The notes beneath the pieces were generated by a model. The model ran no database searches and had not been told where the DNA came from. It saw only the letters and a list, made by a program, of their open reading frames with translations. The translations under genes were made by a program, and so were the position numbers. Shown here piece by piece: positions 42,357-51,162 of a stretch of DNA of 64,000 bases (within the stretch, counting starts at the first letter, position 1; the number at the start of each line of letters is the position of its first letter). Origin of the DNA: Hydrogenophilales bacterium (GTDB lineage Bacteria; Pseudomonadota; Gammaproteobacteria; Burkholderiales; Thiobacillaceae); assembly GCA_016719465.1 (NCBI GenBank), contig JADJYY010000014.1, forward strand, positions 1-64,000. Reading direction: 5' to 3'.

Positions 42357-45300
42357 TTAGCGTCTCTTGCAATCAAGTTTGGAGGGCGGTCCTGTAACTG
42401 GCGTCTTGAGTTGAGCCGCCGACGGTCCCTCGTAAACACGCGTGGAAACCAGACGCGCGTTTTCATAGCCTTTGACAATCCCCATCAGATCTTTCCCGAT
42501 ACGTTGAAGAGCTCCCTGCAGATCGGTTTGCGAGAGCCCATAGGCGGCCCAATAGGTCAAGGTGCACGGGACCCTGCGTGACGCAGGACACGTCGATCCC
42601 AGATCGCATACTTCGAAGCTCGCCACCGCTTCCAGTACGTACCATTGGCGAGTCTGCTGAACTGGTGTTGCAGGGGGCGGCTTGACGTTCGGGATTGTTG
42701 GTTTACTGTCAGGCGGCTTTACCGTAACACCGGGCTGCGTGGTCGCCCCTGTCCCGTTAGGTATTCCAGTGGTTATGCCCGCTTGACCACCCGATGCTGG
42801 CGTGGCGCCACCCGTCTGCCCTCCCGCCGATTGCTGCAGCAGGTTGATCTCTTCGCGCAGGCCCCCGCTGGTATAGCGACCGCCGCCCGACGGATCCGCC
42901 GCGCCGCCGCCGCGCGCGTCCCGTTCCTGATCCCGGTCCCGCTCGCGCTGGCCGAACAACTCCAGCGCGGCGCCCGCATCCGGTCCCGGTTGAGGCGTAA
43001 CGCACTGGCGCTGTCTGCATCGCTGTCCCTGGGCGCAATCGCTGTCGCTGTCGCAGGCCGGCGGGGTGTCCTGCGTCCCCGGCTGCTTGTCCGGCTGCTT
43101 GTCCGGGTGCTCGAAGCGGGGATCACGAACGCAGGCGCCTTGGGGATTGCACGCATAGCCGAGGGCACAATCCTGGTCGGTGCTGCATTCCCTTGCCGAC
43201 TTGTCCGGCTCGCCGGGCTGAGTGCTTGCCGTCTGGGCGCCGAGCCGACCGGCGCATTCCCGGGCGCGATTGGCGGCCTCCCGCCCCTGGGCCGCGATGC
43301 CCTGGGCGGCGCCGTAATCCGCCTGCACCGTCGCCAGATAGAGGGCCGCCACGCCGGCGTGGCTTTGCGCCTCGTTGGCGATGCCGCCGAGCATGGCCTC
43401 GACGTCGACGCCCCCGAGGCTTTCCTGGGCACTCTGCACGGCATCGGTCAGGGCCCCGTCGGCGGGTAATCCAGCCGCGGCTTCCTGGGCGATGGCACTG
43501 ATGGTGACCAGATCGTCGCCCTGCACGAACAGTCGCAAGCTGTTGGCGCTGCCCTTCACCGCGACCTGCATGTTGCGGGCCTGCTGCAGGGCCGCCGCGT
43601 ATCCGGCCACCAGGCCCTGAACAGCCCCGAAGCGTTCCTGGATGACGCGGCGATAGCCCTGCAAGGCGGCCCGGAGCTCTTCCGCTTCGGCGACGAAGTC
43701 GTCCGCCACCCCCGACTCGGACTCCAACTGGGCCAAAGCCTGGCTGTAGTCAGCAGGGGTGGCGGCCGCCTCCAGGGCCTTGGCCTGGCTCTCCGCCTGG
43801 TCGGCCAGAGCGGAACGGTCGCCGCCGCCGCCCTCGGCACAGGCCTGTTGCGCCAGCGCGGCAATCGCGGCCTGCTGGGTCCGCAAGGCGTTGGTATCCA
43901 GCCCCGCCAGCCGTCCGCGCACGCCGGCCAGGACGGCCTCGTGGCTCTGGATTCGGCCGCGCAGAGCCTGTACTTGGGCGGCCTTGGCCTGGGCGGCGTT
44001 GCGCTGGTTGGCCGCTTCCAGTTCCAGGGCTTGCGCTTCGGCCGCCTGGCTGGCCAACTGGCCGCGCAGGCGCTGGAGTTCCGCCGCCTTGCCGCGCAGG
44101 GCGTCGAGGTGCAGTTCCCGGTCCTCGGATATGGCGCGGCTGGTCTGCTCGGCGCGATGCTCTGCCCGGATCACCCCCAGTTCCGCCTGCAACTGCTGTC
44201 CCCGCTGGTCGACGGCCGCATGCACGCGCTCAGCGCTGGCAACGGTCAGGGCCACGGTGCCCACCGCCGCGCCGCCCACGGTCACCACAGCGGGCGCGGC
44301 GGAAGCGAGCCAGACGGTGGCGTGGCCCATCGCCGCGGATGTCGCCGCGGCACCCGCGAGTTCCAGGGCTCGATCTGACGCCACCTGGGCGGGATCGTCG
44401 GCGGCCAGCGCCTCGCCAGCGATGTCGGCCATGCGGATTGCCATCAGTCCCCGACCCGTGACAGAGGACAGGCGCGCTGCGCCTCCGGCATAGGGCTGGG
44501 CGGCGGCCTCGACCCACGCGCCGGCGCCACGGACCGCCGCACCTGCGGCACGAAGGCCGGGGACAAGCCCACCTACCCCCGGCTGTCCTGAGATCACGGT
44601 AGCCCCCCCAGGGCCGGTTTGCGCCATCGGCCCAGCCATCACACCTCCAGCTGGTGGTACTTTCGCGGTCGGATTGGCCGCTATCTCCGCTCGACGCGCT
44701 TGCGCCGCAGCTGCGCGTATTTGGTCTAGCCTACGTGCTTCATAGGGGTTTTCGGCTTGAGTAAGCGCTCGACGTTGCACACCCTGTCGCCAGCCAGCGA
44801 CTTTCTGTTCATTAATGGTGTCGTGAAAGTGTTCATATACAAATTGCCCTCGCATGGGCTGACCGATCGGTATATGGCGTAAGGGAGGCCGGTTCGGTGG
44901 CTCGGATAGGGTCGGCCTGCCCCATGCGACATAGCCCACGTCCTCGGTCGGATAAACCTGCTCCCCATAAGGATCGACATAGCGCCACGGGTTGTTGCGC
45001 GCATACAGATAGGGCACGAAGGACAATGGGTCGTCGATGCTCCCGAACACCGGGTCGGGAGAGATGAAGCGCCCGACTCGCGGATCGTAGAAACGCGCGC
45101 GCATGTCGTAGAGACCCGTGGCTTCATCCAGCGGCCGTCCACCATAGCGGGGCGGCAAAGCCGCCGCGGCGCCCTGCCGCGTCAATACGTTGCCGAAGCT
45201 GTCGAATCGGTAGTGGCCAACCGGTTTTCCCTGGTGATCGGTGAGCGCCAGCGAGGTACCCAGATCATCCTGGTGGATGAATCGGGCCGCCGCGCCCTTT

Positions 45301-48300
45301 GCGGTGACGGTCAAGGGCTGGTCGGTCCCCGCGTACAGATAGGACTGAATCGGCTCGAATCCCTCGGACAGTTCGGCGATCACATCGTCCCCCGCGTGCA
45401 GATAGTAACTGCGCCTGCCCTCCTCCTCGCGCCAGATCCGTTCGCCGAAGGGGCCATAGCCATAAGCCACGGTTTTGCCGGTGGGCAGATCAACCCGGCT
45501 CAGATTACCGTCCGCATCGAAGCGATAGCGGGTGATGGCCTTGCCCTCGCGGCGTGAGGCGAGGTTGCCATCAGTGTCATAGGTCAACACCACATCGCCC
45601 GCCTGAACCAGGCGGCCGGCGGAATCATGGCGATATTCCGTGACGCCGGCGGCGGCGCGCACCGCCTTGCGATTGCCCGTCAAGCCGAGGGCATATTCGA
45701 TGTGCTGGCCCTCAAGTGTTTCCGCCACCAGTTGTCCGTCCGGGTCGTAGCGGAATCGTCCGGCGTGCCCCTGCTCATCTTGGATCTCGACGCGGTTGCC
45801 GTCCGCGTCGTGGCGGTAACGCCGAGCGGCGAAGGATTTTCCGGCGGCATCCAGATGGGTGACCGAGACGGTCCGACCGGAATCGTCGTACTCGAACCGG
45901 ACCGTCGTGCCGTTGGACGCGCTGCGTCTGACCAGACGGCCGAAATCGTCATAGGCGAAATCGAAACGTACCCCCTTGCCATCTTCCAGGACGCTCAGGC
46001 GGCCCAACTTGTCGTAGGCGTAGCCAGTCTCCAGCCGGCCCGGCCCGGTGCGTCTCAACACACGACCGAGGCTGTCCCGCCGCCAGCGGATTTCCTGTCC
46101 CCATTCCGGATAGCGCAGCGTGGCAAGCCGGCCATGGGCGTCATAGTCGAGGCGCAGGCTGAATCGCCCGTTACCCGCCTGGACGAGATTGCCGCGTTCG
46201 TCGTAACGGTAGGTCCAGGTTTCCTCCGGTGATGCCCTGCTGACCAGGCGCCCCGCCGCATCGTAGGCATAGCGCACCGCCTGGCCCCGGGCATTGGTGC
46301 GCTCGATCAGCCTGCCCAGGGCGTCATAGCGGTTATTGACGGGTCCGCCCCATGACCGGCCTTGGCTGGACAGGCGCCCGGCCGGGTCGTATTTCAGCCG
46401 CAGTCCCGTAGCGTCCGGGAAGCGGATCTCGTCGAGCAGCGCGGAGCGATCGTGATTGAAGCGCCATCCCCCGCCCGAGGGCAGGATCACTTCCGTGAGC
46501 AAGCCGTCCGGATCGTATTGAAACCGCTCCTGGTTTCCCATGGGCGAAACCTGACTCAGCAGCCGACCTTCGGCATCCATCTCCAGCAATTGCGTCCCAC
46601 CCGTTGCATCGCGAATCCGGATAACCCGGCTGCCGCTGTCGCGCTGGATTTCCGTCGTGCCCTTGCCAAGGCTTGTGCGCAGTTGCCCCGGCTTGCTCTG
46701 CTCATAGCGGGCCACCAGGCCGGACGGCAGGCTTAACTCCTGCAGACGGCCACCCGCGCCATATTTCCATTGGGTCACATTGCCCAGCGGATCCTTCCGT
46801 TCCGCCAGACGCCCGTCGGGGTGGTAGGCCAGGCGCTCCTCCGCGCCATCCCCATGCCGTATCCTGACCAAGCTTCCGGCAGGGTCATAACCATATTCGA
46901 CGCGTTGCCCGCCCTGGGCCTCGACCACCAGTCGGCCCTGGGTGTCGTACTCGAAGCGTGCTTCCGGAACGCCCGGTGCCAGCACCCTGGCCAGCAGGCC
47001 GTTGGCCTGATATTGATAGGTGGTGACGGCGCCCAATGCATCCACCTGGCGCAGCAACCGGTCCCGGTCGTCGAATTCCCAGCGCGTGACGGCGCCATCG
47101 GGCGCCTCCCGCCGTATCAACCTGCCCTGTTCGTCGAATTCCAGGCGTGTCCCGCGCCCGGCCCCGTCGACCACGCTGACCGGGCGGCCCCGGGCATCAT
47201 GCTCGAAGCGTGTGGTGCGGCCCGCGGGCGAGGTCACGGCCGTGACGTTGCCCCGCTCGTCATGCTGGTAGCGGGTGACGGCGCCGTTGCTGTCCAGCCC
47301 TTGCAGGCGTCCGCGGCTGTCATAGATGAAGCGCAGGCGGCGCCCCGTGGAACTTTCCTGGCTGATCAGGCGCCCCTGGTCGTCGTAGGCCAGGTTGAGC
47401 AGGGAGCCATCCCCATAGCGGCGCCCCAGGAGCTGACCGTCTTGGCTCCAGGTCCAGGCTTCCCGCCGGCCTGTCGCATCCTCGCGCCATAGAGGCCTGC
47501 CCTCCGCATCATGCCCCTGGGCCCATCCACCCTTCGGACCACCCAAGACATGCAAGGTGGCTCCCTGATAGCTGTAGCGCTCGACCAGACCGGCCGGACC
47601 CCGCCGCTCCACCACCCTGCCCTGGCCGTCATAGACGAATGACTCGCTGCTACCGTCCGCATGGGTGATGCCGGTCAGCAGGTCCTTGTCGCCGTAGTGG
47701 TAATCGGTCGTCCAGCCATCCACGTTCCTGACCCGACTGAGGCGAGACCGCTCGTCATAGGCATATTCGATTTTGCGTCCCGCTCGGTCTTCCAATGCGA
47801 CGAGCCTGCCGTCCGGCCGGAACTTGAAGTGAATTTCACTCTGCTGTCCGGCGGATAGGCGTACCAGACGGCCGTGCGAGTCATGGACGGAGGCCAGCTT
47901 GTTGCCGTGGGTGTCCTGCCGCAACACTTCCTTGCCATCGACATCGAAACGAATGATGGCGCCTTCGGGGGTGGTCAACTGGCTTGATTGCGCGGCGCGA
48001 ACGAGGCGTTGTCCCGCCGGCCCCAGGTATTCATCCTTGCCGCTGCGACGAAAGACCTGGCTCCCCCCCGGAGCATGCAAAACGATCTTTTCACCCCCCG
48101 CCATTTCCAGGTGTGTGGCGAATTCCATTCGCCAACCCGGTCCCAATTCACCCTTGCCGGCGGCGGATGAATATTGCCGTGTGATGGGTACGCGACTCAG
48201 AGGAGTCGCAAGTTCGATGTCCGTTGCGGTGGCCCGCAAGGCACCTGACGAAGGATGAACCTCAGCCGCCTGCAAGGGCAATAACGGCGTGGCCAGAAGA

Positions 48301-48335
48301 ACAAACAACAACGGGTAGATGGCGCCCAAGACCAC
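42357..48335 (-). CDS. Large secreted RHS/YD-repeat protein with an unusual C-terminal region
   Basis: The 1992-residue protein starts at GTG and has a signal peptide (about 1-23, LLFVLLATPLLPLQAAE), so it uses Sec export rather than a VgrG/PAAR route. YD repeats (YAYDERSRL, YRYDERGN and many more) fill about 150-1060 and should form a hollow beta-strand shell. The core ends with the RHS signature GLYDMRARFYDPRVGRF and YVDPYG near residue 1121. About 870 residues follow: a Gly/Ala-rich hydrophobic segment (about 1328-1368), a coiled coil (about 1370-1600), two Cys-rich modules near 1715 and 1762 (C-X5-C-X5-C-X5-C and C-X5-C-X5-C-X4-C), and a Cys-containing terminal domain. No known toxin domain or immunity gene is recognised. 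Confidence 0.88.
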   Translation of the reverse strand: MVLGAIYPLLFVLLATPLLPLQAAEVHPSSGALRATATDIELATPLSRVPITRQYSSAAGKGELGPGWRMEFATHLEMAGGEKIVLHAPGGSQVFRRSGKDEYLGPAGQRLVRAAQSSQLTTPEGAIIRFDVDGKEVLRQDTHGNKLASVHDSHGRLVRLSAGQQSEIHFKFRPDGRLVALEDRAGRKIEYAYDERSRLSRVRNVDGWTTDYHYGDKDLLTGITHADGSSESFVYDGQGRVVERRGPAGLVERYSYQGATLHVLGGPKGGWAQGHDAEGRPLWREDATGRREAWTWSQDGQLLGRRYGDGSLLNLAYDDQGRLISQESSTGRRLRFIYDSRGRLQGLDSNGAVTRYQHDERGNVTAVTSPAGRTTRFEHDARGRPVSVVDGAGRGTRLEFDEQGRLIRREAPDGAVTRWEFDDRDRLLRQVDALGAVTTYQYQANGLLARVLAPGVPEARFEYDTQGRLVVEAQGGQRVEYGYDPAGSLVRIRHGDGAEERLAYHPDGRLAERKDPLGNVTQWKYGAGGRLQELSLPSGLVARYEQSKPGQLRTSLGKGTTEIQRDSGSRVIRIRDATGGTQLLEMDAEGRLLSQVSPMGNQERFQYDPDGLLTEVILPSGGGWRFNHDRSALLDEIRFPDATGLRLKYDPAGRLSSQGRSWGGPVNNRYDALGRLIERTNARGQAVRYAYDAAGRLVSRASPEETWTYRYDERGNLVQAGNGRFSLRLDYDAHGRLATLRYPEWGQEIRWRRDSLGRVLRRTGPGRLETGYAYDKLGRLSVLEDGKGVRFDFAYDDFGRLVRRSASNGTTVRFEYDDSGRTVSVTHLDAAGKSFAARRYRHDADGNRVEIQDEQGHAGRFRYDPDGQLVAETLEGQHIEYALGLTGNRKAVRAAAGVTEYRHDSAGRLVQAGDVVLTYDTDGNLASRREGKAITRYRFDADGNLSRVDLPTGKTVAYGYGPFGERIWREEEGRRSYYLHAGDDVIAELSEGFEPIQSYLYAGTDQPLTVTAKGAAARFIHQDDLGTSLALTDHQGKPVGHYRFDSFGNVLTRQGAAAALPPRYGGRPLDEATGLYDMRARFYDPRVGRFISPDPVFGSIDDPLSFVPYLYARNNPWRYVDPYGEQVYPTEDVGYVAWGRPTLSEPPNRPPLRHIPIGQPMRGQFVYEHFHDTINEQKVAGWRQGVQRRALTQAENPYEARRLDQIRAAAAQARRAEIAANPTAKVPPAGGVMAGPMAQTGPGGATVISGQPGVGGLVPGLRAAGAAVRGAGAWVEAAAQPYAGGAARLSSVTGRGLMAIRMADIAGEALAADDPAQVASDRALELAGAAATSAAMGHATVWLASAAPAVVTVGGAAVGTVALTVASAERVHAAVDQRGQQLQAELGVIRAEHRAEQTSRAISEDRELHLDALRGKAAELQRLRGQLASQAAEAQALELEAANQRNAAQAKAAQVQALRGRIQSHEAVLAGVRGRLAGLDTNALRTQQAAIAALAQQACAEGGGGDRSALADQAESQAKALEAAATPADYSQALAQLESESGVADDFVAEAEELRAALQGYRRVIQERFGAVQGLVAGYAAALQQARNMQVAVKGSANSLRLFVQGDDLVTISAIAQEAAAGLPADGALTDAVQSAQESLGGVDVEAMLGGIANEAQSHAGVAALYLATVQADYGAAQGIAAQGREAANRARECAGRLGAQTASTQPGEPDKSARECSTDQDCALGYACNPQGACVRDPRFEHPDKQPDKQPGTQDTPPACDSDSDCAQGQRCRQRQCVTPQPGPDAGAALELFGQRERDRDQERDARGGGAADPSGGGRYTSGGLREEINLLQQSAGGQTGGATPASGGQAGITTGIPNGTGATTQPGVTVKPPDSKPTIPNVKPPPATPVQQTRQWYVLEAVASFEVCDLGSTCPASRRVPCTLTYWAAYGLSQTDLQGALQRIGKDLMGIVKGYENARLVSTRVYEGPSAAQLKTPVTGPPSKLDCKRR

Positions 48336-48515
48336 ACCCCATATTTAACCGGATAGTAATGTCTTTATAGGCAATGGAACCCAGGTATGGGGTTTAGGGA
48401 ATAGCCGGACAAACGGATACTCCAGATAAAAACAAGCTACGAATCCGCGATGTACCGGCGTTGGGCGATACCACATCAATGCCACCTGGAATGGCAGGGT
48501 GCGGACCACATTCAA
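48336..48515. other. Intergenic gap upstream of the RHS operon
   Basis: The 180 bases between the RHS start and the end of rluB are AT-rich for this genome. On the minus strand a TACTAT that could act as a -10 lies about 18 bases before the GTG start, but no well-spaced -35 box accompanies it. A GGGGT lies just ahead of the start codon as a weak ribosome site. No terminator hairpin is evident after rluB. Confidence 0.35.
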
Positions 48516-49430
48516 TCAGGTCTGGCGCTCGCCCTTCTGGTTCAGGCGGCGCCGGTAGGGATGGCCGATCTTGGGAGCCGCGGGGCCTGGCGCGGGTTCC
48601 GCCCTTTCCGGAGCCGGGGCGGCCTTGCCGCCACCCTTGCCCAGACCACACCAGCGCATGAGGGCGCCGATTTCCTCGTCCGTCAGTTCTTCCTTCATGC
48701 CCCGCTTGAGGCGCGGGGGCATGGCGATGGGGCCGAAGCGCACGCGGATCAGGCGGCTGACCATGAGGCCCAGGTGTTCCATGAGGCGGCGCACCTCCCG
48801 GTTGCGGCCTTCCTTGATGACCAGGCGATACCACTGGTTGATACCCTCGCCGCCGGCGGGAACGATGCTTTCCACCTTGGCGATACCGTCGTCCAGTTCC
48901 ACGCCCTCGAGCAGGGCATCCATCTTTTCCGCGTCCAGGGCGCCGACGATGCGCACGGCGTATTCCCGCTCCACCTCGTAGCGGGGGTGGGACAGGCGGT
49001 TGGCCAGTTCGCCGTCGGTGGTGAAGATGAGCAGGCCCTCGGTGTTGAAATCCAGCCGGCCCACGGTGATCCAGCGGCCGCCGCGGATGGGCGGCAGGTT
49101 GTCGAACACGGAGGGACGACCTTCCGGATCGTCGCGGGAGACAATCTCGCCTTCAGGCTTGTGGTAGATCAGGACGCGGGGGAGCTGGAGCTTCCAGGTC
49201 AGGCGCACCAGCTTGCCGTTGACCTTGACCAGGTCGCCGGGCTTGACCTTGTCGCCCACCTGGGCGGGTTTGCCGTTGACGCTGACGCGGCCGTCCATGA
49301 TCAGTTGTTCCATGTCGCGGCGGGAGCCCAGGCCGGCGGTGGCCAGGGCCTTGTGCAGCCGTTCGCTCTGGTCTTCGAGTTCTTCCGGGCGGACCTTCAG
49401 GGGGCGCCCCATGTAGGAGTATCTCGGCAT
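48516..49430 (-). CDS. rluB: 23S rRNA pseudouridine synthase, RluB-like
   Basis: The 304-residue enzyme of the RsuA family should convert a uridine near the peptidyl-transferase centre of 23S rRNA to pseudouridine. It has an N-terminal S4 RNA-binding domain (about 22-85, RLHKALATAGLGSRRDMEQL), the catalytic Asp in GRLDFNTEGLLIFTTDG (near residue 127), and the family motif EGRNREVRRLMEHLGL. A basic, Pro-rich C-terminal tail follows (from about 265). It follows scpA-scpB in the same direction, the order common in proteobacteria. RluB is preferred to RsuA or RluE from the tail and synteny. Confidence 0.9.
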   Translation of the reverse strand: MPRYSYMGRPLKVRPEELEDQSERLHKALATAGLGSRRDMEQLIMDGRVSVNGKPAQVGDKVKPGDLVKVNGKLVRLTWKLQLPRVLIYHKPEGEIVSRDDPEGRPSVFDNLPPIRGGRWITVGRLDFNTEGLLIFTTDGELANRLSHPRYEVEREYAVRIVGALDAEKMDALLEGVELDDGIAKVESIVPAGGEGINQWYRLVIKEGRNREVRRLMEHLGLMVSRLIRVRFGPIAMPPRLKRGMKEELTDEEIGALMRWCGLGKGGGKAAPAPERAEPAPGPAAPKIGHPYRRRLNQKGERQT

Positions 49431-49483
49431 ATTGTTCTCTCTATGGTGGTTTGGTGGTCCCGCGGGTTGGCGGGGAGCCGATG

Positions 49484-50242
49484 TTATTCCTCCGGGGGCG
49501 GCGGCTCCATAGGCAGTTCATCCGCCTGGGCCCGTTCGATCAATTCCCTGGCCAGTTCCGGCAAGGGCGGCAACTCGGACAGGGCGCGCAGGCCCAGGTC
49601 GGACAGGAACTGCCTGGTGGTGGCGAACAGGGCCGGGCGGCCGGGCACGTCCTTGTGGCCCACCACCTCGATCCAGCCCCGTTCCTCCAGGGTTTTCACG
49701 ATCTGGCTGTTGACCGCCACGCCGCGGATTTCCTCGACATCGCCTCGGGTGACCGGCTGTCGGTAGGCGATGATGGCCAGGGTTTCCAGGGTGGCGCGGG
49801 AATAGCGCGGGGGCTTCTCGGGATTCAGGCGATCCAGGTAATGCTGGTATTCGACGCGGGTCTGGAAGCGCCAGCCGTCGGCCACGAAGGCCAGTTCCAC
49901 GCCCCGGCCCTGCCAGTCGGCGCGGAGTTCCTCCAGGGCGCGGCGCAGGAAATCGTTGGAGAGTTCGGCGTCGAACACGCGCTTGAGTTCGGCCAGGGTC
50001 AGGGGCGCGGCGCTGGCCAGGAGGACGGTTTCCAGGACGCGCTTGATCTCGGCGAGGGGGTTGGTGGTTTCCTCCCCCTCCCAACCGCCCACGGCCGGCT
50101 TTGCATAGCCGACCGGCTCCGGCGGCGGCGAGGCATGCTCGCCGAATTCCCGCCTATGCCCCCCGCGAGCGGGGGAGGAGACAGTGCCCTCCCCGCCTGC
50201 TGACGGGGATGGGGTAGGGAAAAGTTCGTCAGGCATCGGCAT
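49484..50242 (-). CDS. scpB: Segregation and condensation protein B, with a repeat-derived N-terminus
   Basis: ScpB joins ScpA and SMC in the condensin complex. The core (about 60-235) has two winged-helix domains: NPLAEIKRVLETVLLASAAP, ETLAIIAYRQPVTRGDVEEI shortened, and the RGVAVNSQIVKTLEERGWIE region. It is followed by an acidic Pro-rich tail. The first 55 or so residues (PTPSPSAGGEG ... VGGWEGEE) are not found in normal ScpB and come from a GC-rich palindromic repeat at 50072-50219. The start (50242 or 50236) overlaps the end of scpA, as expected for an operon. Confidence 0.9.
   Translation of the reverse strand: MPMPDELFPTPSPSAGGEGTVSSPARGGHRREFGEHASPPPEPVGYAKPAVGGWEGEETTNPLAEIKRVLETVLLASAAPLTLAELKRVFDAELSNDFLRRALEELRADWQGRGVELAFVADGWRFQTRVEYQHYLDRLNPEKPPRYSRATLETLAIIAYRQPVTRGDVEEIRGVAVNSQIVKTLEERGWIEVVGHKDVPGRPALFATTRQFLSDLGLRALSELPPLPELARELIERAQADELPMEPPPPEE
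50072..50219. repeat. GC-rich palindromic repeat, family A-like, in the 5' part of scpB
   Basis: The segment begins CTCCCCCTCCC, contains CCCCGCGAGCGGGGGAGG and CCTCCCCGCCTGCTGACGGG, and ends in GGGGTAGGG. These match the hairpins and the tail of the family A copies at 3665-3744 and 4866-4945, with about 70 extra bases in the middle. It is read in frame as the N-terminal extension of ScpB. Confidence 0.65.
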
Positions 50243-51035
50243 GGTGTTCCAGGATGGCGATTTGGGCGTGGATGGGGGCGAAGGGCTCGTTCTGGACGAT
50301 GTCCACCAGGCGTTCCCGCACCAGTTCCAGCAGGGCCAGGAAGGCCACCACCAGGGCGGAACGGCCGTCGGCGGGATCGAACAGCGCCGCGAACGGCAGG
50401 CGGCCGGAACCGGCCTGGGCGGCACCTTGCAGTAGCTTGAGGATGCGGCTCATGTGCTCCCGCACCGACAGCTCCTGGCGGCCGATGCGGTGGTGCCTGT
50501 TCATGGATGCGCGCCTGAGGATGGCGCCCCAGGCTTCCATCAGATCTTGCGGATTCACCAGGGGTAGCCGCTTGGCGGCCAGTTGCGGCACGAAAATGCT
50601 CACCGCCTGGAAATCCCGGCCCAATTGCGGCAGGGCATCCAGGTTCTTCGCGGCCAGCTTGGTCTGCTCGTATTCCAGCAGGCGGCGCACCAGTTCGGCG
50701 CGAGGGTCGTGTTCCTCGCCCTCCTCCAGCTTCTCCGGCCGGGGCAGCAGCATGCGCGACTTGATCTCGATGAGCATGGCCGCCATCACCAGGTATTCCG
50801 CCGCCAGTTCCAGGCGCTTGCGGCGCATGACCTCGACGTAGTCCATGTACTGGCGGGTGAGGGCCGCCATGTTGATGTCCAGCACGTTCAGGTTGTTGCG
50901 GCGGATCAGCCAGAGCAGCAGGTCCAGGGGGCCCTCGAAGGCTTCCAGGATGACTTCCAGGGCATCCGGCGGGATATAGAGATCCACCGGCAGGTCGGTC
51001 CACAACTGGCCCTGGACCCGGGCCAGGTGGCGCAC
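50229..51035 (-). CDS. scpA: Segregation and condensation protein A
   Basis: ScpA is the kleisin that bridges the SMC heads with ScpB. The 268-residue protein carries the typical FEGPLDLLLWLIRRNNLNVLD (shortened) near residue 33, then MAALTRQYMDYVEVM, EYLVMAAMLIEIKSRMLLP (shortened), and a C-terminal winged helix (ALVVAFLALLELVRERLVD). The start is a GTG at 51035; the frame is open a little further up, to a TAG inside a palindromic repeat, without a better start codon. It overlaps scpB by 14 bases. Confidence 0.93.
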   Translation of the reverse strand: MRHLARVQGQLWTDLPVDLYIPPDALEVILEAFEGPLDLLLWLIRRNNLNVLDINMAALTRQYMDYVEVMRRKRLELAAEYLVMAAMLIEIKSRMLLPRPEKLEEGEEHDPRAELVRRLLEYEQTKLAAKNLDALPQLGRDFQAVSIFVPQLAAKRLPLVNPQDLMEAWGAILRRASMNRHHRIGRQELSVREHMSRILKLLQGAAQAGSGRLPFAALFDPADGRSALVVAFLALLELVRERLVDIVQNEPFAPIHAQIAILEHHADA

Positions 51036-51102
51036 CTCCTCCTCGGCGTGCTCGATGGCCTCGGCGGGGTCGAGGACTGCGTCGCTGCCGGTCAGGGAGA
51101 TG

Positions 51103-51139
51103 AATCCCCCCTACCCCCCTTTTTCAAAGGGGGGGATAA
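51103..51139. repeat. GC-rich palindromic repeat, family B (single unit)
   Basis: AATCCCCCCTACCCCCC, then TTTTTCAAA, then GGGGGGG form a single copy of the unit that occurs as inverted pairs at 5161-5266 and 8889-8997. It fills the gap between dnaE and scpA. Confidence 0.7.
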
Positions 51140-51162
51140 CAAGGCAACACCGGCCAGGGTAT

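Noticed and set aside
42357..44970. Classical polymorphic toxin module with an immunity gene
   Set aside because: The C-terminus is far too long and has no recognised toxin domain, and the next gene is a PDZ-CsgG protein with a signal peptide.
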